Program-made: the position numbers and the translations under genes
The notes under the pieces: generated by a model
The model's database searches: none
What the model was told of the DNA's origin: nothing
Seen by the model: the letters and a program-made list of their open reading frames with translations, nothing else
In this document: piece by piece, positions 1-8,663 of the stretch
Layout of the letters: each line of letters begins with the position of its first letter
Position numbering within the stretch: the first letter of the stretch is position 1
Origin: Flavobacterium ajazii
GTDB lineage: Bacteria > Bacteroidota > Bacteroidia > Flavobacteriales > Flavobacteriaceae
Length of the DNA stretch: 64,000 nt
Reading direction: 5' to 3'
NCBI RefSeq assembly: GCF_010614725.1
Contig: NZ_JAAEHL010000003.1
Coordinates: 434,001-498,000, forward strand

Positions 1-2069
1 CAGGAAAAATAACTGTAACTACGAATGCGAATCTATACAGTTTTGACGATGGTCTTACATGGTCTTCTAATCGTACCACAACCAATTTAACAACAGGCGA
101 TTATTTCATTAAAATTAAAAACAGCTCTAATGGTTGTCCTTCTCCATCGGTTAAAGCTACTATTAATCCCCCTCTTGATTCTGTTGGAATACCAAATTAT
201 ACTATTACTCAGCCAACAAGCTGTACAAATCCTTTTGGATCAATTAACATTACAACAGTTGCTTATAGCTATAGTTTTGATAATGGATTAAGTTGGACAA
301 CAAATGCTAATGCTACCGATCTATCTTCTGGTCTATACAAAATTAAGATTAAAAATTCTGCAGGTTGTGAATCAGAACCTGTTACAGTTCAAATAAATAC
401 TCCCACAGATTTCCCTAATATTCCTACCTATAGCATTACTCAACCGAATTGTAATAATTCTAAAGGCATAATTACAATTAATACAATTGCATCTGCGTAT
501 AGTTTTGACAACGGTATATCATGGAACAACACGTCAGTTTCCACTTTTTTAAATCCAGGAGAATATTTTCTTAAAATTAAGAATTCTAATGGATGTATTT
601 CTGATGCAATTAAAGCTATCATAATACCTTTTGTTAATTCATTACCCAAACCAACAAGTTCAAATCCTCAAGCCTTCTGTATCCAGCAAAACCCTACAAT
701 AAATGATATAGAAATTATAGGCCAAAACATAAAATGGTATGATTCTCAAACCGCAGGAGTGCTTTTGACAAATACAGCATTACTTCAAAACAATGTTGTA
801 TATTATGCATCACAAACTATAAATGGTTGCGAAAGCGAAAGAATTGCGGTAACTATCAATATTCAAAAAACCTTAGCTCCAACTGGAAATGCAAATCAGT
901 CTTTTTGTTCAAAACAGAACTCAACAATTGCCAATATTCAAGTTACAGGAACTCAAATAAAATGGTATGATGCCTTAAATAATGGTTCTTTATTAGCCGA
1001 AACTACAAATCTACAAAATGGCAAAACCTATTATGCTTCTCAAACTGTCAATAACTGTGAAAGCCCAAGATTTGGAGTTACAGTTTCAATTGTAAATACA
1101 CCTTCTGTCCCTACAGGGAATCCAGCGCAATCTTTCTGCAAAAAAGAAAATGCAACGCTGAGTGATATTCAGCTATCAGGACAAAATATAAAATGGTACG
1201 ATACAAATATTGCAGCAGCCTCTTTACCTAATACAACTTTACTGGAAAATAACAGAACTTATTACGCTTCCCAAACGGTAGGATGCGAAAGTGACAGAAC
1301 AGCTATTTTGGTTAAAGTTTACGATACCGCATTACCAACAGGGAATAAAAATCAACAATTTTGTATTGATGAAAATGCAACTATTGCCAATCTTACTATT
1401 TCAGGAACAGCTCTAAAATATTACGATTCTGCAGTGAATGGAAATATTTTAACCCAAACAACTTTGCTTCAAAACAGTGTATATTTCGTTACACAAACAT
1501 TAAACAACTGCGAAAGTGAAAGATTAGCTGTTAATGTGAAAATTCAGGACACTCAGACCCCAATTGCTGATTCCCCACAAATATTCTGTATCCAAAAAAA
1601 TGCAAAAATTAGTAATATTGCTATAAAAGGAGAAAACATCCAATGGTTTGAAAGTGCTTCATCTACTGTTTCTTTATCCGAAGCAACTTTGCTTGAAAAC
1701 GGAATTACCTATTACGCTTCCCAAACCATAAATAATTGCGAAAGTGACAGAATTCCTGTAGCCATAACTATCCTTCCCGCGACAATCGGTGACTGTATTA
1801 ATTATGTTGAAGAACTTCCTTTTCCTAAATTTTTTACGCCAAATAATGATGGTTATAACGACACCTGGACAATTGATTTTGCTTATTTAAAACCCAATAC
1901 AGGAATCAGAATTTTTGACCGATATGGCAAATTACTAAAAGAATTGACTGTAAATACAGCTTGGGACGGAACTTATCTTGGACAAGATGAACCCGCTTCG
2001 GATTATTGGTTTACTCTTACCCGGTTCAACGGAACAGAATACAGAGGACATTTTAGCCTTAAACGATAA
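1..2069 (+). CDS. Large repeat-containing T9SS-secreted surface protein, C-terminal part (5' truncated)
   Basis: The frame is open from base 3 to the stop at 2067-2069, so the gene starts left of the window; about 688 residues are visible. First come three SprB-like repeats (roughly 1-165, 190-400, 430-625) with the pattern YSFDNG..SW followed by Y-x-IKIKN-x-x-GC. Then come five repeats of about 74 residues (roughly 645-1790), each with a P-x-x-x-x-x-Q-x-FC start, an IKWYD-type strand, LLENG-x-YYASQT and CES-R. The end (about 1808-2066) has the FFTPNNDGYNDTW motif and a beta-rich tail closing in FSLKR. This is the T9SS type B sorting domain (gliding motility-associated C-terminal family), which directs export across the outer membrane. 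The exact role, adhesin or gliding-related, is inferred. A Met at 759 is internal and not the start. Confidence 0.9.
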   Translation, partial: GKITVTTNANLYSFDDGLTWSSNRTTTNLTTGDYFIKIKNSSNGCPSPSVKATINPPLDSVGIPNYTITQPTSCTNPFGSINITTVAYSYSFDNGLSWTTNANATDLSSGLYKIKIKNSAGCESEPVTVQINTPTDFPNIPTYSITQPNCNNSKGIITINTIASAYSFDNGISWNNTSVSTFLNPGEYFLKIKNSNGCISDAIKAIIIPFVNSLPKPTSSNPQAFCIQQNPTINDIEIIGQNIKWYDSQTAGVLLTNTALLQNNVVYYASQTINGCESERIAVTINIQKTLAPTGNANQSFCSKQNSTIANIQVTGTQIKWYDALNNGSLLAETTNLQNGKTYYASQTVNNCESPRFGVTVSIVNTPSVPTGNPAQSFCKKENATLSDIQLSGQNIKWYDTNIAAASLPNTTLLENNRTYYASQTVGCESDRTAILVKVYDTALPTGNKNQQFCIDENATIANLTISGTALKYYDSAVNGNILTQTTLLQNSVYFVTQTLNNCESERLAVNVKIQDTQTPIADSPQIFCIQKNAKISNIAIKGENIQWFESASSTVSLSEATLLENGITYYASQTINNCESDRIPVAITILPATIGDCINYVEELPFPKFFTPNNDGYNDTWTIDFAYLKPNTGIRIFDRYGKLLKELTVNTAWDGTYLGQDEPASDYWFTLTRFNGTEYRGHFSLKR

Positions 2070-2083
2070 AATAATTTAAACCC

Positions 2084-2120
2084 AAGAAAGGATGCCATAA
2101 TTGACATCCTTTCTTTTTTA
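2084..2120 (+). terminator. Intrinsic terminator after the adhesin gene
   Basis: Arms AAGAAAGGATG (2084-2094) and CATCCTTTCTT (2105-2115) pair perfectly and run into a T-rich tract that overlaps the 3' end of the convergent TPR gene. There is no matching A tract on the left, so it works best for plus-strand transcripts. Confidence 0.75.
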
Positions 2121-2642
2121 TTTATTCTTCTTTTTCTTTTTGACCGACTTGTCCTTTTTCGAATCACTATTCAGTTTTTTGTCCAGCCTTTTTTCAGTTT
2201 CTTCAATCGTATAATCATAACATGTATTGATTGTGGCAAGTTTTGCTTTTTTAATCACTTTCAAAGCTTTTTTAAAATCCTGCTGACGCTCAAAAAGTAT
2301 TACTTTCTTCAAAAAAATCTCCGTTTTATTGATTCCTTTGACTGTCAATGCAAAATCAATCAGTTTCATTGCTTCTTCGTAATCTTCATTCAAGATCAGA
2401 GTATGAATATAAAAAGGATACACCTCTAAAGCATGAATATTAATTGAAAGTGCTTTCTGAAAATACTCTTTCGCTTCTTCATATTTCAATAACTGATCTG
2501 AAAAAACCTGCCCGTATAAACATAACGCCATGGTATTTTTATCATCATAAGATAAAGCGTAATCCAATGATTCGATGGTTTCTTCCAATGAATACGGATA
2601 ATTGTCTAATGCCTGAAAAAGATATTTATCTACTGTTTTCAT
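2118..2642 (-). CDS. Small TPR-type protein, third gene of the rtcB-prfH operon
   Basis: A protein of 174 residues with helical repeats resembling tetratricopeptides, for example a segment with YGQVFSDQLLKYEEAKEYFQ and a later stretch with FERQQDFKKALKVIKKAK. It ends in a Lys-rich tail (KDKSVKKKKKNK). It has no signal peptide, so it is probably cytoplasmic. I start it at the ATG at 2640-2642, which follows an A/G-rich stretch; the frame extends to a TTG at 2672, but that is a poor start. The gene begins 33 bases after the prfH stop and is probably co-transcribed. TPRs mediate protein contacts. A role beside PrfH/RtcB is inferred from position only. Confidence 0.75.
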   Translation of the reverse strand: MKTVDKYLFQALDNYPYSLEETIESLDYALSYDDKNTMALCLYGQVFSDQLLKYEEAKEYFQKALSINIHALEVYPFYIHTLILNEDYEEAMKLIDFALTVKGINKTEIFLKKVILFERQQDFKKALKVIKKAKLATINTCYDYTIEETEKRLDKKLNSDSKKDKSVKKKKKNK

Positions 2643-2675
2643 AATTTTTCTTTTCGAAAAAGCAAAAATCAAATC

Positions 2676-3365
2676 TTATTCACGGTCGAAATAATCTTCC
2701 CGTTTTAATCTTTGCCGTTCCGGTTTGTAATTTTTTACCTGTTTTTGTTTCTTAAAATCTGAACCCTCAAAAACCCGAATCGGATTCCCACGCTGAATTT
2801 GCAATTGGTTCATCCATTGTGCCTGAAATTCGGCTTTGAATTGTTTTACGGTTTCATCCTTAAACTTCTGTAGTAATCTTTCGGTTGCCAGCTTTTTATT
2901 CTGGTGTTGAGATCTTGAATCCATTGCAACTACACTAATTCCTGTAGGAACATGAGTCGCCCGTATTGCCGAACTTACTTTGTTTACATGTTGTCCTCCT
3001 GCTCCGGAACTGCGCATCGCCTGATACTGAATATCCTTCTCCGAGATTTGGGTCGTTGTGACTTTATCAACTTCAAAAATTCCGATAAACCAATTTTTAC
3101 GCTTATGCAATTTTCTAAACTGACTCTGCCCAATCCACTGAATAGTTCCTGTCCATGAGTTTACAAATTCATTTAGATTATCACTTTCGAGTAAAACTGT
3201 AACTGTTTCTACCGTTCCGTTTTCGATTCCTTTTTCACGCTGAAGCAAAGTTGTTTTTATTTTATTCGCATTTGCTTCTTCCAGAAAAGTTTTCAGCACC
3301 TGAGCCACAACCCAGCTGCATTCAGCCGGGCCGCGCCCTGATGTTATTTGAATTATTTTTTCCAT
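2676..3365 (-). CDS. prfH: PrfH, peptide chain release factor homologue
   Basis: 229 residues. It has the class I release-factor peptidyl-hydrolase motif [10 protein letters not shown], with GGQ at residues 123-125, followed by a basic C-terminal tail ([19 protein letters not shown]). It is shorter than RF1/RF2 (about 360) and has the N-terminus [14 protein letters not shown], as expected for PrfH. The N-terminal half lacks the RF1 PxT or RF2 SPF codon-reading loop. Members of this family release nascent chains from ribosomes whose 16S rRNA decoding centre has been cut, and are encoded with RtcB so that the rRNA can be religated. Here the start lies 3 bases after the rtcB stop, so the pairing is intact. 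The damage it answers in this organism is not known. Confidence 0.92.
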   Translation of the reverse strand: MEKIIQITSGRGPAECSWVVAQVLKTFLEEANANKIKTTLLQREKGIENGTVETVTVLLESDNLNEFVNSWTGTIQWIGQSQFRKLHKRKNWFIGIFEVDKVTTTQISEKDIQYQAMRSSGAGGQHVNKVSSAIRATHVPTGISVVAMDSRSQHQNKKLATERLLQKFKDETVKQFKAEFQAQWMNQLQIQRGNPIRVFEGSDFKKQKQVKNYKPERQRLKREDYFDRE

Positions 3366-3368
3366 AAT

Positions 3369-4760
3369 TTATCTGTCCATTCTAACGATTTTTGGTGTAA
3401 ATGTTCCTAAAACATCCACCAGTTCCGTTTGGTTAGCCATTACTTTGTTGATATCCTTATAAGCCATTGGCGCTTCGTCAATATTACCACCGATCAGAGT
3501 CACATCATTTGCTTTAAGGACTTTTTTAATCTCACTTTGGGTAAATGATTCTTTACATTTTTTACGAGAAAACAGTCGCCCGGCACCATGAGAGGCAGAG
3601 TTTAAACTTTCACTATTTCCTTTTCCCTGAACAATAAATCCCGGTGCAGTCATCGAACCAGGAATAATCCCCAATTCGCCAGCATTTGCAGGAGTTGCCC
3701 CTTTACGATGCACAATTGCTTCTGTACCATTTACAATTTCTTTCCATGCAAAATTGTGATGGTTTTCAATGGTTACAACCACTCGTTTTCCTATCGCTTT
3801 TGCAATTCGACGATGAATATCATCATGACAGGCTTTGGCATAATCCCCTGCTAAATTCATAGCCAGCCAGTATTCCTGACCGTCGTGCGTATTCAAATCG
3901 AGCCATGCCAAATGCTGGACATTTTTAGGCAGCGGACATTGTTTAGTTGCCAGATAGGTGTAATGTTTTGCGATATTAGCCCCGAGTCCACGGGAACCAC
4001 TATGCGAAAGCACTGCAAAGTATTCTCCAACTCCAATCTTCCATTCATTCAGGGGATTAGTAATTTTTGCAATTCCAAATTCCACAAAATGATTTCCTCC
4101 ACCAGAGGTTCCCAATTGTTTATACGCTTTGTTCAAAAGGTTTTTTAAAAGCGGAATATCCTGAAATTCACTTCGGCTAAACACTTCGTGATCTGCGCGA
4201 ATGCTGTGCGTTTCATACATTCCAAATTTGGTATTGTCTTTTAAAATAGCCTGTAGCTGATGTTCTTTTCCCTTAAAGAAAGAAGCCGGAATATCAAAAA
4301 TTGACAAACTCATTCGACAGCCGATATCAACTCCAACTCCGTACGGAATCACGGCATTATCTGTTGCCAGGACTCCGCCAATTGGTAATCCGTAACCGGA
4401 ATGCGCGTCCGGCATTAAAGCTCCGGCAACTGAAATTGGTAGTTTCAAGGCATCATACAATTGATATTTTGCCTGTTCATCAATTTCGTTTTCTCCGAAA
4501 ATAGAAAAAGGCGCTCTCGTGTTGTTAAGCTGATGCATTCTGACCTGTACCGGATTCACCAATCCTTCTGCCACTTTTCCCCAGGTTCCGTGTCCGGTAA
4601 ATTTTTCCGGAAACAGTAAAACTTCTTTGGCTTCGGTTAATATACTTTCTTTTTTTTCTCGTTTTCTGTATCGATTAATTTGCCCCAAAGCAATATTGAT
4701 ACTATTATTTTTTGGAAAGCCTATTTTAATCAGGTCTTTTCCGGATAATTTATTTCCCAT
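3369..4760 (-). CDS. rtcB: RtcB-family RNA ligase (3'-phosphate RNA splicing/repair ligase)
   Basis: 463 residues. RtcB joins a 2',3'-cyclic phosphate or 3'-phosphate end to a 5'-OH end using GTP and Mn2+. Visible motifs are GVDIGCRM (Asp145, Cys148), GGGNHFVEFG (His224), SHSGSRG (His253), ENHHNFAW (residues 332-339), and ASHGAGR with the expected guanylylated His391. The Mn ligands and nucleotidyl His are therefore all present. The protein is longer than E. coli RtcB (about 408). It starts with MGNKLSGKDLIKIG and is the first gene of the rtcB-prfH-TPR operon. Pairing with PrfH suggests ribosomal RNA repair rather than tRNA splicing; that is inference from the family. Confidence 0.95.
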   Translation of the reverse strand: MGNKLSGKDLIKIGFPKNNSINIALGQINRYRKREKKESILTEAKEVLLFPEKFTGHGTWGKVAEGLVNPVQVRMHQLNNTRAPFSIFGENEIDEQAKYQLYDALKLPISVAGALMPDAHSGYGLPIGGVLATDNAVIPYGVGVDIGCRMSLSIFDIPASFFKGKEHQLQAILKDNTKFGMYETHSIRADHEVFSRSEFQDIPLLKNLLNKAYKQLGTSGGGNHFVEFGIAKITNPLNEWKIGVGEYFAVLSHSGSRGLGANIAKHYTYLATKQCPLPKNVQHLAWLDLNTHDGQEYWLAMNLAGDYAKACHDDIHRRIAKAIGKRVVVTIENHHNFAWKEIVNGTEAIVHRKGATPANAGELGIIPGSMTAPGFIVQGKGNSESLNSASHGAGRLFSRKKCKESFTQSEIKKVLKANDVTLIGGNIDEAPMAYKDINKVMANQTELVDVLGTFTPKIVRMDR

Positions 4761-4963
4761 TTGTTTTTTACTATTGAAATTCTTCCAAAATCAATATTGC
4801 CTGTTTCTTTTTTACAAAATGAAATACTTTACATCAAACCATTTAAGGAATAAGAATGTAATACAAAACATCATGCAAAATCTGAGCAATAGATTTTGAT
4901 AAACATTTTATCTGAAACAGATAAATTCAGTTCGGATATTCGGGAATTTTTGAAGTGTCTAGA

Positions 4964-4999
4964 ATAAAAAAAGCCCGAAAGTTATTTTTCTTCGGGCTT
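4964..4999 (-). terminator. Intrinsic terminator of a small leader RNA upstream of rtcB
   Basis: Arms AAGCCCGAA (4971-4979) and TTCGGGCTT (4991-4999) form a GC-rich stem. On the minus strand it is followed by a run of seven T (4966-4972 on plus). It lies 25 bases beyond the stop of the 9-codon ORF and about 200 bases before the rtcB start, so it ends a small RNA or acts as an attenuator. Confidence 0.75.
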
Positions 5000-5023
5000 G
5001 TTCATATCTCTAAAATTGATTTG

Positions 5024-5053
5024 CTATGATTGAGAAAAGCCACGAAGACACAT
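5024..5053 (-). CDS. Putative 9-residue leader peptide MCLRGFSQS
   Basis: ATG at 5051-5053 and TAG at 5024-5026 encode MCLRGFSQS. Evidence that it matters is contextual: it sits between the MFS terminator and a strong terminator of its own, and its first codons (CGAAGACA on plus, 5043-5050) are complementary to an upstream TGTCTTCG (5111-5118), so the start region can fold into a hairpin. That arrangement resembles a translated attenuator or an sRNA with a regulatory uORF. No function is recognised, and translation is unproven. Confidence 0.4.
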   Translation of the reverse strand: MCLRGFSQS

Positions 5054-5296
5054 GCCAACAGAATCTAATCCTGATGCGATGTTTTGAGAGGTAAGGTTTA
5101 ATACAAACATTGTCTTCGCTTATTAATAGTTAATTACTTATTTTCTGATGCAAATTTTGTGAATTATTTTTTTAATAAACAAATTAAATCATAAAATTTT
5201 CTTAAAAATATTTTTAAACAACTAAACCACAACGCCTTAAATACATAAAAAATATTTTACAAAAACAAATAAATTAGAAGTTTTTAAGATTTTTTC

Positions 5297-5329
5297 AAAA
5301 AAAAGAGGTAACGAATGACTCGTTACCTC
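5297..5329 (-). terminator. Terminator of the MHS transporter gene
   Basis: Arms GAGGTAACGA (5305-5314) and TCGTTACCTC (5320-5329) pair perfectly around a 5-base loop. On the minus strand the stem is followed by a T run (A run 5297-5304 on plus). It lies 25 bases past the stop of the transporter gene. Confidence 0.85.
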
Positions 5330-5353
5330 CCTATAAATTAGTTTTCAGAAATA

Positions 5354-6631
5354 TTAAAACTGATGTACTTTTTTAGAAATCACTAAAAAGGAAACTAAAG
5401 AAACAATAGCTGCAATTGTCAGGTAAAAACCAACATAATTCAAACCATACGTACTTGCCAGCCAAATAGCAATCATAGGTGCAAAAGCTGCTCCTAAAAT
5501 TCCAGCTAGATTAAACGTTAACGAAGCTCCTGAATAACGAACAGTCGTAGGAAACAACTCTGATAAAAATGTCCCCAGAGGTCCATACGTAAAGCCCATC
5601 AAAGACATTCCGATACAAACAAAAGTGGTTACCAAAAACGGACTTCCGGAATTAAGGAATAACGAAAAGAAAAATCCAAAAAGGGCAATAGCAATTGTAG
5701 TGAAAATTAATATTTTTCGACGACCAATTTTATCGGCAACCAAAGCTGAAATCGGAATAAAAAGAGCGAAAAACAATACTGAAAATAACTGAATCAGTAA
5801 AGCATCTCTTTTTACATAACCTAAATCTGAAGTAACCCAGCTGAGTGTAAATACAGTCATTAAATAAAATACCAAAAAGGTTGTTACCGCTCCTAATGTT
5901 CCAAAAATCAATTGATTTTTATACGATTTAACTAACGTTAAAAATGGAATTTTTACTTCTTCGTGCGCATTTTTAGAATTTTCAAAAGATGGTGTTTCAG
6001 AGATTTTAGTTCGGATATAAAAACCTACTATTACCAAAAATGAACTAGCTATAAAAGGAATTCTCCAGCCGTAATTCATAAAATCTTCATTGCTCATTGA
6101 ATCCGTCAACAATAAAAAAGTTCCTCCGGAAAGCAGCAATCCGATAGGTGCTCCCAATTGCGGAAACATTCCGTACCAGGCACGTTTATGCGGTGGTGCA
6201 TTTTCAATCGCAAGCAAAACAGCTCCTCCCCATTCTCCTCCTAAACCAACACCTTGTCCAAATCGGCACAGCATCAACAATAACGGAGCGGCAACACCAA
6301 TACTGGCGTAACCTGGTAAAAATCCTATTGTTACTGTTGAGATTCCCATAGTCAATAAGGCAGCAACTAAGGTAAATTTACGCCCAATCTTATCTCCGTA
6401 ATGTCCAAAAAAAGCAGAACCCAACGGGCGGGATAAAAAGGCAATTGAAAAAGTTGCCAAAGATTCCAGTGTCGCCATGGTCGCATCAGCACCTGGGAAA
6501 AATAATTGTGGAAAAACCAATACAGCTGCATTGGCATAAATATAAAAATCAAAAAATTCGATTGTGGTACCAATAAGGCTTCCAAAAAGAACATGTTTTA
6601 AAGAGTTCTTTTGATTGGGATTATTTTTCAT
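5354..6631 (-). CDS. MFS transporter of the metabolite:H+ symporter (MHS) type
   Basis: About 425 residues from the chosen ATG (6629-6631), with about 12 hydrophobic segments. MHS features are the GTTIEFFDFYIY start of helix 1, GHYGDKIGRK in the first cytoplasmic loop (MFS motif A), RFGQGVGLGGEWGGA in helix 4, and ADKIGRRK in the mid loop. The family imports organic acids, osmolytes or similar solutes with protons; the substrate cannot be read here. The frame extends to an ATG at 6736, but the extra 35 residues are not membrane-like, and a TATTTTTG promoter element (6663-6670, minus) lies inside them, so I use the later start. It is monocistronic with its own terminator and divergent from bshC. 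Confidence 0.88.
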   Translation of the reverse strand: MKNNPNQKNSLKHVLFGSLIGTTIEFFDFYIYANAAVLVFPQLFFPGADATMATLESLATFSIAFLSRPLGSAFFGHYGDKIGRKFTLVAALLTMGISTVTIGFLPGYASIGVAAPLLLMLCRFGQGVGLGGEWGGAVLLAIENAPPHKRAWYGMFPQLGAPIGLLLSGGTFLLLTDSMSNEDFMNYGWRIPFIASSFLVIVGFYIRTKISETPSFENSKNAHEEVKIPFLTLVKSYKNQLIFGTLGAVTTFLVFYLMTVFTLSWVTSDLGYVKRDALLIQLFSVLFFALFIPISALVADKIGRRKILIFTTIAIALFGFFFSLFLNSGSPFLVTTFVCIGMSLMGFTYGPLGTFLSELFPTTVRYSGASLTFNLAGILGAAFAPMIAIWLASTYGLNYVGFYLTIAAIVSLVSFLVISKKVHQF

Positions 6632-6662
6632 ATGAAAACTGATATAACTTTTTTTTTGCCTA

Positions 6663-6670
6663 CAAAAATA
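6663..6670 (-). promoter_or_regulatory. Promoter -7 element of the MHS transporter gene
   Basis: On the minus strand this reads TATTTTTG, matching the Bacteroidota TAnnTTTG element, 31 bases before the chosen ATG. No TTG is seen at the -33 distance. Confidence 0.45.
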
Positions 6671-6904
6671 GAGTTTCATTATTAATAATTCATATTTAGC
6701 AGAATTAGTTTCAGGACACTTCTGTTTTTTTAACAAATTTCATGTGTTTTATATTTTTTCAAAAAACAACTTCTGATTTTATATTTAAAAACCTGATTAA
6801 TAAGATCTTTATAACAAATTCAGAAAATCAAATCATAAGCAATCGTTAAAAACATTTTTAACTGTATATTTTCATTAAATTTACTGTCAAAAAAATAAAA
6901 AAAC

Positions 6905-8494
6905 ATGCCAACCGACTGTATCAGCTATCAGACCTCAGGATATTTCTCCAAATTGATACAAGATTATTTAAATCAGAAACCAGGCTTACAACCTTTATAC
7001 AATTACTTTCCGACACTAGAAAATTTTGAAAAACAGATTATTGAAAAAGAATCCAATTTTGATCATACAAACCGGATTCCGTTGGTTAATACTTTAAAAA
7101 AGCAATATCGAAACATCGATATTTCAGATGCGACGAAACAGAATATTGAACTTTTAGCACTTCAAAACAGCTTTACAATCACTACCGGGCATCAGTTAAA
7201 TTTGTTTAGCGGTCCTTTGTATTTTTTATATAAAATTATTTCGACCATTAATCTGACTAAAGAATTAAAGTCAAAATACCCCGCTTACAATTTTGTTCCG
7301 GTGTATTGGATGGCGACAGAAGATCATGATTTTGAAGAGATAAATTATTTTAATTTTAAAGGAAAAAAATTCAGATGGAATAAGGAAAGTACCGGGCCTG
7401 TTGGAAGGCTTTCGACTGAAGGCCTAACTGATTTTTTTGAAATTTACTCTAAAGAATTGGGGTCAAGTACCAATGCAAATGTTCTCAAAAAACTGTTTGA
7501 AGAAGCCTATTTAAAACATGAAAATCTGGCTGACGCAACACGTTATTTAGCTAATAGTTTATTTGCTAATTATGGCTTAATTATTTTAGATGCTGATGAT
7601 ACAGATTTAAAGCGTGCTTTTATTCCTTTTGTTAAAGAAGAATTAGAAAATCAGATCTCTTTCAAAACGGTTCAAAAAACCATTGAACAGCTTCAGGATT
7701 ACAGCGTTCAGGTAAATCCACGCGAAATCAATTTGTTTTATATCGAAGATAATCTGCGCGAAAGAATCATTTTTGAAAAAGATCAATATTATGTAAACAA
7801 TACCCGAATTTCATTTTCAAAAGACGAAATCTTGAAATTACTGGAAAGCAATCCTGAAAAATTCAGCCCAAATGTGATCATGCGCCCACTTTATCAGGAA
7901 ATTATTTTACCTAATCTGTGCTACATTGGCGGAGGCGGAGAAATCGCGTACTGGCTGGAATTGAAAGCTTTTTTTGATGCCGTGAATATTACTTTCCCAA
8001 TGCTTTTAGTTCGAAACTCAGTTCTTTTAGCAACTGAAAAACAAGCTAAAAAAGCCGATAATTTAAATTTAAGCTGGGCTGATTTGTTTACTAAACCTGA
8101 TGATTTAGTGAATACAATCACACATAAATTATCTGCGTTTCCAATTGATTTATCTGCTCAAAAAGAAACATTAGAAAAACAATTTAAATATCTTTACGAA
8201 TTAGCAGATCAAACAGACAAATCATTTTCGGGTGCCGTAAAAGCACAGGAAACCAAACAGAAAAAAGGATTGGAAAATCTGGAAAAACGTTTACTAAAAG
8301 CTCAAAAAAGAAAATTAGACGACGAATTACTGCGAGTAACCGATTTGCAATTTGAATTATTCCCAAACAAGAGTTTACAGGAACGTCAGGCTAATTTTTC
8401 TGAATTTTATTTAGAGAAAGGAGAACAACTGATTCCGCTTTTAATTCAGAAACTAAAGCCATTAGAACACAATTTCGATATCATAACAATATAA
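6905..8494 (+). CDS. bshC: Bacillithiol biosynthesis cysteine-adding enzyme BshC
   Basis: 529 residues, close to the usual BshC length of about 530-540. BshC adds cysteine to glucosaminyl-malate in the last step of bacillithiol synthesis. The Rossmann-like core shows TTGHQLNLFSGPLYFLYKI (about residues 95-115) and PVYWMATEDHDFEEIN, both typical of the family, plus YIGGGGEIAYWLELK later. A long charged coiled coil lies around residues 440-490. The bshA and bshB genes are not in the window. It is a single gene with no obvious operon partner. Confidence 0.95.
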   Translation: MPTDCISYQTSGYFSKLIQDYLNQKPGLQPLYNYFPTLENFEKQIIEKESNFDHTNRIPLVNTLKKQYRNIDISDATKQNIELLALQNSFTITTGHQLNLFSGPLYFLYKIISTINLTKELKSKYPAYNFVPVYWMATEDHDFEEINYFNFKGKKFRWNKESTGPVGRLSTEGLTDFFEIYSKELGSSTNANVLKKLFEEAYLKHENLADATRYLANSLFANYGLIILDADDTDLKRAFIPFVKEELENQISFKTVQKTIEQLQDYSVQVNPREINLFYIEDNLRERIIFEKDQYYVNNTRISFSKDEILKLLESNPEKFSPNVIMRPLYQEIILPNLCYIGGGGEIAYWLELKAFFDAVNITFPMLLVRNSVLLATEKQAKKADNLNLSWADLFTKPDDLVNTITHKLSAFPIDLSAQKETLEKQFKYLYELADQTDKSFSGAVKAQETKQKKGLENLEKRLLKAQKRKLDDELLRVTDLQFELFPNKSLQERQANFSEFYLEKGEQLIPLLIQKLKPLEHNFDIITI

Positions 8495-8663
8495 ACGAGC
8501 ATATATTATTGAATTTTCATCAAAAAAAAAGATTAATTTGCAACAAAAATAATTTTGTAATAATTCTGAGAAACAAATAACCACCTCTCTTCTCAAAATT
8601 ATTATTCCATAAACCAAATAGCGATTTTTAAAAATTATTAATTAACCAATTTACCCAAAACCA

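Larger units (their letters stand above)
4761..5353. other. Long intergenic region upstream of rtcB
   Basis: 593 bases without a normal-length gene. It holds the terminator of the MFS gene (5297-5329), a putative small structured RNA with a 9-codon ORF ending in a terminator (4964-5120), and a perfect 8-bp palindrome TTTATCTG-AAA-CAGATAAA at 4907-4925 that could be an operator for rtcB. I see no clear TAnnTTTG promoter directly before rtcB. Confidence 0.6.

Noticed and set aside
6632..6736. 35-residue N-terminal extension of the MHS transporter
   Set aside because: Contains a -7 promoter element and no membrane or conserved sequence; the later ATG starts a normal MHS N-terminus.
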